Made by a program: the position numbers and the translations under genes
Notes under the pieces: model-generated
Database searches by the model: none
Seen by the model: the letters and a program-made list of their open reading frames with translations, nothing else
Told to the model about the DNA's origin: nothing
NCBI GenBank assembly: GCA_018396655.1
Contig: JAGTQF010000012.1
Span: 1-34,860 of the forward strand
Length of the DNA stretch: 34,860 bases
Direction: 5' to 3'
From: Candidatus Bathyarchaeota archaeon
Lineage (GTDB): Archaea; Thermoproteota; Bathyarchaeia; Bathyarchaeales; DTEX01
Part shown: piece after piece, positions 32,905 through 34,860 of the stretch
Layout of the letters: the number at the start of each line of letters is the position of its first letter
How positions within the stretch are numbered: the stretch's first letter is position 1

Positions 32905-33006
32905 CTAATGAATAGCGTTTTCTTCTAATAATAATCTCGCAATATATTCTCTCCTGCGCATAAGCCACCTATAATATATTAATAGGCATCTTTGGCTAAG
33001 ACCTTT
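32905..33006 (-). pseudogene. Remnant of a GT2-family gene, internal/C-terminal fragment
   Basis: The 237-base gap between the GT2 gene and wecB has a short open frame on the minus strand that reads SQRCLLIYYRWLMRRREYIA and ends at TAG 32905. It matches the intact GT2 protein next to it around residues 234-248 (PKRLLYRHYRWLMRR). At the DNA level, 22 bases (32954-32975) are identical to 33302-33323 in that gene, and weaker identity continues for about 20 bases. The fragment then ends about 70 residues before the intact protein does. It has no start and no catalytic part, so it is a decayed copy. Confidence 0.7.
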
Positions 33007-33093
33007 TTAAGAAATAGAAAGTCAATGTGAGCAACGTGGTGCTTTTATCCTATCTATTAGTTTGTTAGATAGATTTCATTTTTATTGTCATGA

Positions 33094-34041
33094 TTATAAT
33101 TCCACGTTAAACTTTCTTTTTGCATGTTCTCTTAGTAGTTGTGGGTAATCACCATAAATATCTCTCCGATATTTAGCGAGATTTGAAAGATATTTCTGAA
33201 AGTAAAGATTCGCTGCCAAGTCGATATCTTCTGTTCCAAAGTCCTCTAATATTCTCTTTTTCACATACTCATCTAAACTTGATTTGCCCTCAAGCCCTTC
33301 TCTGCGCATAAGCCACCTATAATGTCTATAAAGCAACCTCTTTGGGCTTCTAACAGTTCTTAGATGGAAACTCAATGCCCTCCTAATATAAATAACATTG
33401 TAATATGCTAGCTGAGCAATTAAACTATCATGATGGCCTACTTTTTTATAATGCAATTTAGGGTTCCACGTGAAGAGCCAGTGCTCAATGTGGAGAGGGC
33501 TTTTTGGATCTTGATGCCATAAATCGCCGTCTAAACATATATGCGGCCAATATATGAGATAATATTTTCTCTCGTCAAGAGACTCTAATAGCTCTCTTAT
33601 TAATGGGGCTGAATCATCCCTTAATATAAAATCCGCATCCCAAATTAGAATCCATTTGTATTTAGCTATCGAAAGCCCTAGATTTCTTACATAAACCATA
33701 TCCCCTAAGGGTATTCTGTACATCCTTATGGGAATATTATGCTTTTCATGAAGCTCCTCTATAATAGCTGGAGTTCTATCCGTTGATGAATCTAATACAA
33801 CAATCTCATTAACAAGATCTTTCAACGAGAGTAGGGAGACTTCGACCCAATCCTCTTCATTATAGGTACACGTAATCGCAGATATGCCATTCTCCCGCCC
33901 AACAATATTCGCTGGAGGAATCAATCTAAGATAGAAAGATAAGGATGACACTATGTTTCTAAGCAGGAATGTGCCCTCTCGCCCAAGCACCCTTCTAGCT
34001 AATATCCTCCAATGCATGAAGCATCTCAATAAATTTAACAT
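33094..34041 (-). CDS. GT2-family glycosyltransferase
   Basis: This is a 315-residue GT-A glycosyltransferase. The N-terminal arm (1-50) precedes the donor domain with NGISAITCTYNEEDWVEVSL (51-70), VVLDSSTDRTP, GDMVYVRNLGLSIAKYKWIL and the metal-binding WDADF (Asp135-x-Asp137). HIEHWLFTWNPKLHYKKVG and HDSLIAQLAYY resemble the acceptor side of polysaccharide-type GT2 enzymes, and the C-terminal helical tail is basic. No membrane helix is obvious. ATG 34041 is used; an AT-rich TTTTAATATAAT run starts only ten bases upstream, so ATG 34017 (residue 9) could be the true start. Remnants of a related gene flank it on both sides. Confidence 0.85.
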   Translation of the reverse strand: MLNLLRCFMHWRILARRVLGREGTFLLRNIVSSLSFYLRLIPPANIVGRENGISAITCTYNEEDWVEVSLLSLKDLVNEIVVLDSSTDRTPAIIEELHEKHNIPIRMYRIPLGDMVYVRNLGLSIAKYKWILIWDADFILRDDSAPLIRELLESLDERKYYLIYWPHICLDGDLWHQDPKSPLHIEHWLFTWNPKLHYKKVGHHDSLIAQLAYYNVIYIRRALSFHLRTVRSPKRLLYRHYRWLMRREGLEGKSSLDEYVKKRILEDFGTEDIDLAANLYFQKYLSNLAKYRRDIYGDYPQLLREHAKRKFNVEL

Positions 34042-34159
34042 AAGAATGGTATTATATTAAAATTAAATTCATGCCCTCTATAAGTCTGCTCATATCTGAG
34101 ATTCATAATTAGCACATTTGTGTTTTTAAGCATAATGATATTCCAATTTTTAGGGAGTA

Positions 34160-34344
34160 TTATCGATCAGTCAATACATTGACAATAATTATTTCATCAG
34201 CAAACCCCCAATAGATCTCAAAGAAAACTCTATCCACTCATCATTACAGCTCCTAACAATAGCGCTTATACCATTAGGCCTATTAGGTGAAGGCTTAATA
34301 AGCCCAACCTTAGGCAGATAACTAAAGTAATAACGCGCTAAATC
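34160..34344 (-). pseudogene. Remnant of a GT2-family gene, N-terminal fragment with frameshift
   Basis: The 454-base gap from 34042 to 34495 is not empty. On the minus strand 34344 downwards reads ARYYFSYLPKVGLIKPSPNR, then NGISAIVRSCNDEWIEFSLR and, after a one-base loss in a run of five G, GFADEIIIVNVLTDR and stop at 34160. This lines up with residues 32-89 of the intact GT2 gene (NGISAITCTYNEEDWVEVSL, NEIVVLDSSTDR). There is no start codon in place and the catalytic D-x-D part is missing. The rest of the gap (34042-34159 and 34345-34495) is AT-rich, and I see no gene in it. Confidence 0.75.
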
Positions 34345-34495
34345 TTATTGGCTTTCAACAATTTTCTCATCTTATAAGGCTTAAAGGGAAAATGCATTTT
34401 CTTTATTCTGTTGTCAATAGTAATAAATGAATATTTATTTTATTAGCGAAGAGAAAAATTAAAAAGGCTTTACAATGAGACCAGGTGACGCTCAA

Positions 34496-34860
34496 ATGAG
34501 TCCTGAAATAAAAGTCCTTGTTCCCTTAAAAAGGGAAAACACTCCATACTTAAAATTATTATATACACATGTTGAAAAATGTGGCGTTAAAGTTTTACAC
34601 TCAAGAAGTTTATGGAGCGTTGATTTTCTTAAAAAATGTTTGCTCGTACAAATCATTCATTTCCATTGGATTGAATATCTTATTCGACATCGGAATATTT
34701 TACTCTCCCTTACGAAATTTTTGCTAGCTACTCTACTTCTATTACTTTTTAAGCTTGGGAGAAAGCGCATAGTAATAACAGTTCACAATATTAGACCTCA
34801 TGAAACATTATATCCTAAACTAGAAGCCCTATGGCTTAAAATTATTCTATTCTCCGCCGA
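34496..34860 (+). CDS. GT4-like glycosyltransferase, N-terminal part
   Basis: This gene runs off the right edge; about 121 residues are visible. It begins MSPEIKVLVPLKRENTPYLK, has a local CGVKVLHSRS strand, a hydrophobic stretch (ILLSLTKFLLATLLLLLFKL) and then RIVITVHNIRPHETLYPKLE. 'H-x-H-W' followed later by 'T-V-H-N-x-x-P-H-E' is characteristic of the N-terminal GT-B domain of mannosyl- and related transferases of surface glycan clusters. ATG 34496 is chosen because AGGTGA lies seven bases before it; ATG 34475 is in frame but has no ribosome site. It faces away from the GT2 pseudogene fragment. Confidence 0.75.
   Translation, partial: MSPEIKVLVPLKRENTPYLKLLYTHVEKCGVKVLHSRSLWSVDFLKKCLLVQIIHFHWIEYLIRHRNILLSLTKFLLATLLLLLFKLGRKRIVITVHNIRPHETLYPKLEALWLKIILFSA

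Noticed and set aside
1-34860. CRISPR arrays, insertion sequences, integrase/attachment sites, rRNA genes
   Set aside because: None seen: no regularly spaced repeats, no transposase or integrase motifs, and no rRNA-like stretch. The only RNA gene I can support is tRNA-Ser.

Overview
This window is archaeal chromosomal DNA. Diagnostic genes are sn-glycerol-1-phosphate dehydrogenase (archaeal lipid stereochemistry), an Sm-like/eL37 gene pair, the KH-beta-CASP termination nuclease FttA/aCPSF1, archaeal SepF, Pelota, a MCT-1-like PUA protein and two HerA/NurA pairs. AT-rich box A promoters, probable leaderless starts and frequent TTG/GTG starts fit this. The sequence is moderately AT-rich with many ATA and AGG/AGA codons. 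My best guess, inferred from gene content only, is a Thermoproteota-type archaeon that divides with FtsZ/SepF (Bathyarchaeia or a relative), probably thermophilic.

Layout. 1-5.3 kb: a truncated NuoE-like subunit, an unrecognised protein, a TauE/SafE permease, a ribbon-helix-helix protein fused to a GcvH-like domain, a divergent AbrB-PhoU regulator, two small proteins, tRNA-Ser(UGA) and a zinc-finger site-2 protease. 5.5-6.7 kb: one surface protein. 6.7-13 kb: housekeeping genes (uS10, eL37, LSm, MCT-1-like, SepF, FttA, EgsA, UPF0179, FKBP). 13-19.8 kb: a minus-strand DNA-end-processing block in the order HerA, NurA, nitroreductase, NurA, HerA, metallophosphoesterase. 19.9-28.5 kb: RNA and protein methyltransferases, SfsA, a ZIP transporter, a frameshifted double-RHH gene, Pelota, a phosphohexomutase, DUF371, a PD-(D/E)XK-like protein and a DHH phosphoesterase. 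28.6 kb to the end: a cell-surface glycan locus (NDP-sugar epimerase, Alg14-Alg13-type fusion, glycosyltransferases, UDP-GlcNAc 2-epimerase) that also holds two decayed glycosyltransferase pieces.

How the genes fit together. LSm, eL37, uS10, the PUA protein, FttA and Pelota serve translation, RNA handling and mRNA surveillance. The two HerA/NurA pairs are the classical archaeal resection ATPase/nuclease modules. The phosphohexomutase and the glycan locus would supply and use nucleotide sugars for S-layer or lipid-linked glycans. The points most worth a second look are the RHH-GcvH fusion whose lipoyl-lysine position is methionine, the mirror arrangement of two unlike HerA/NurA pairs with a metallophosphoesterase coupled to one of them, and the remnants on both sides of the intact GT2 gene.
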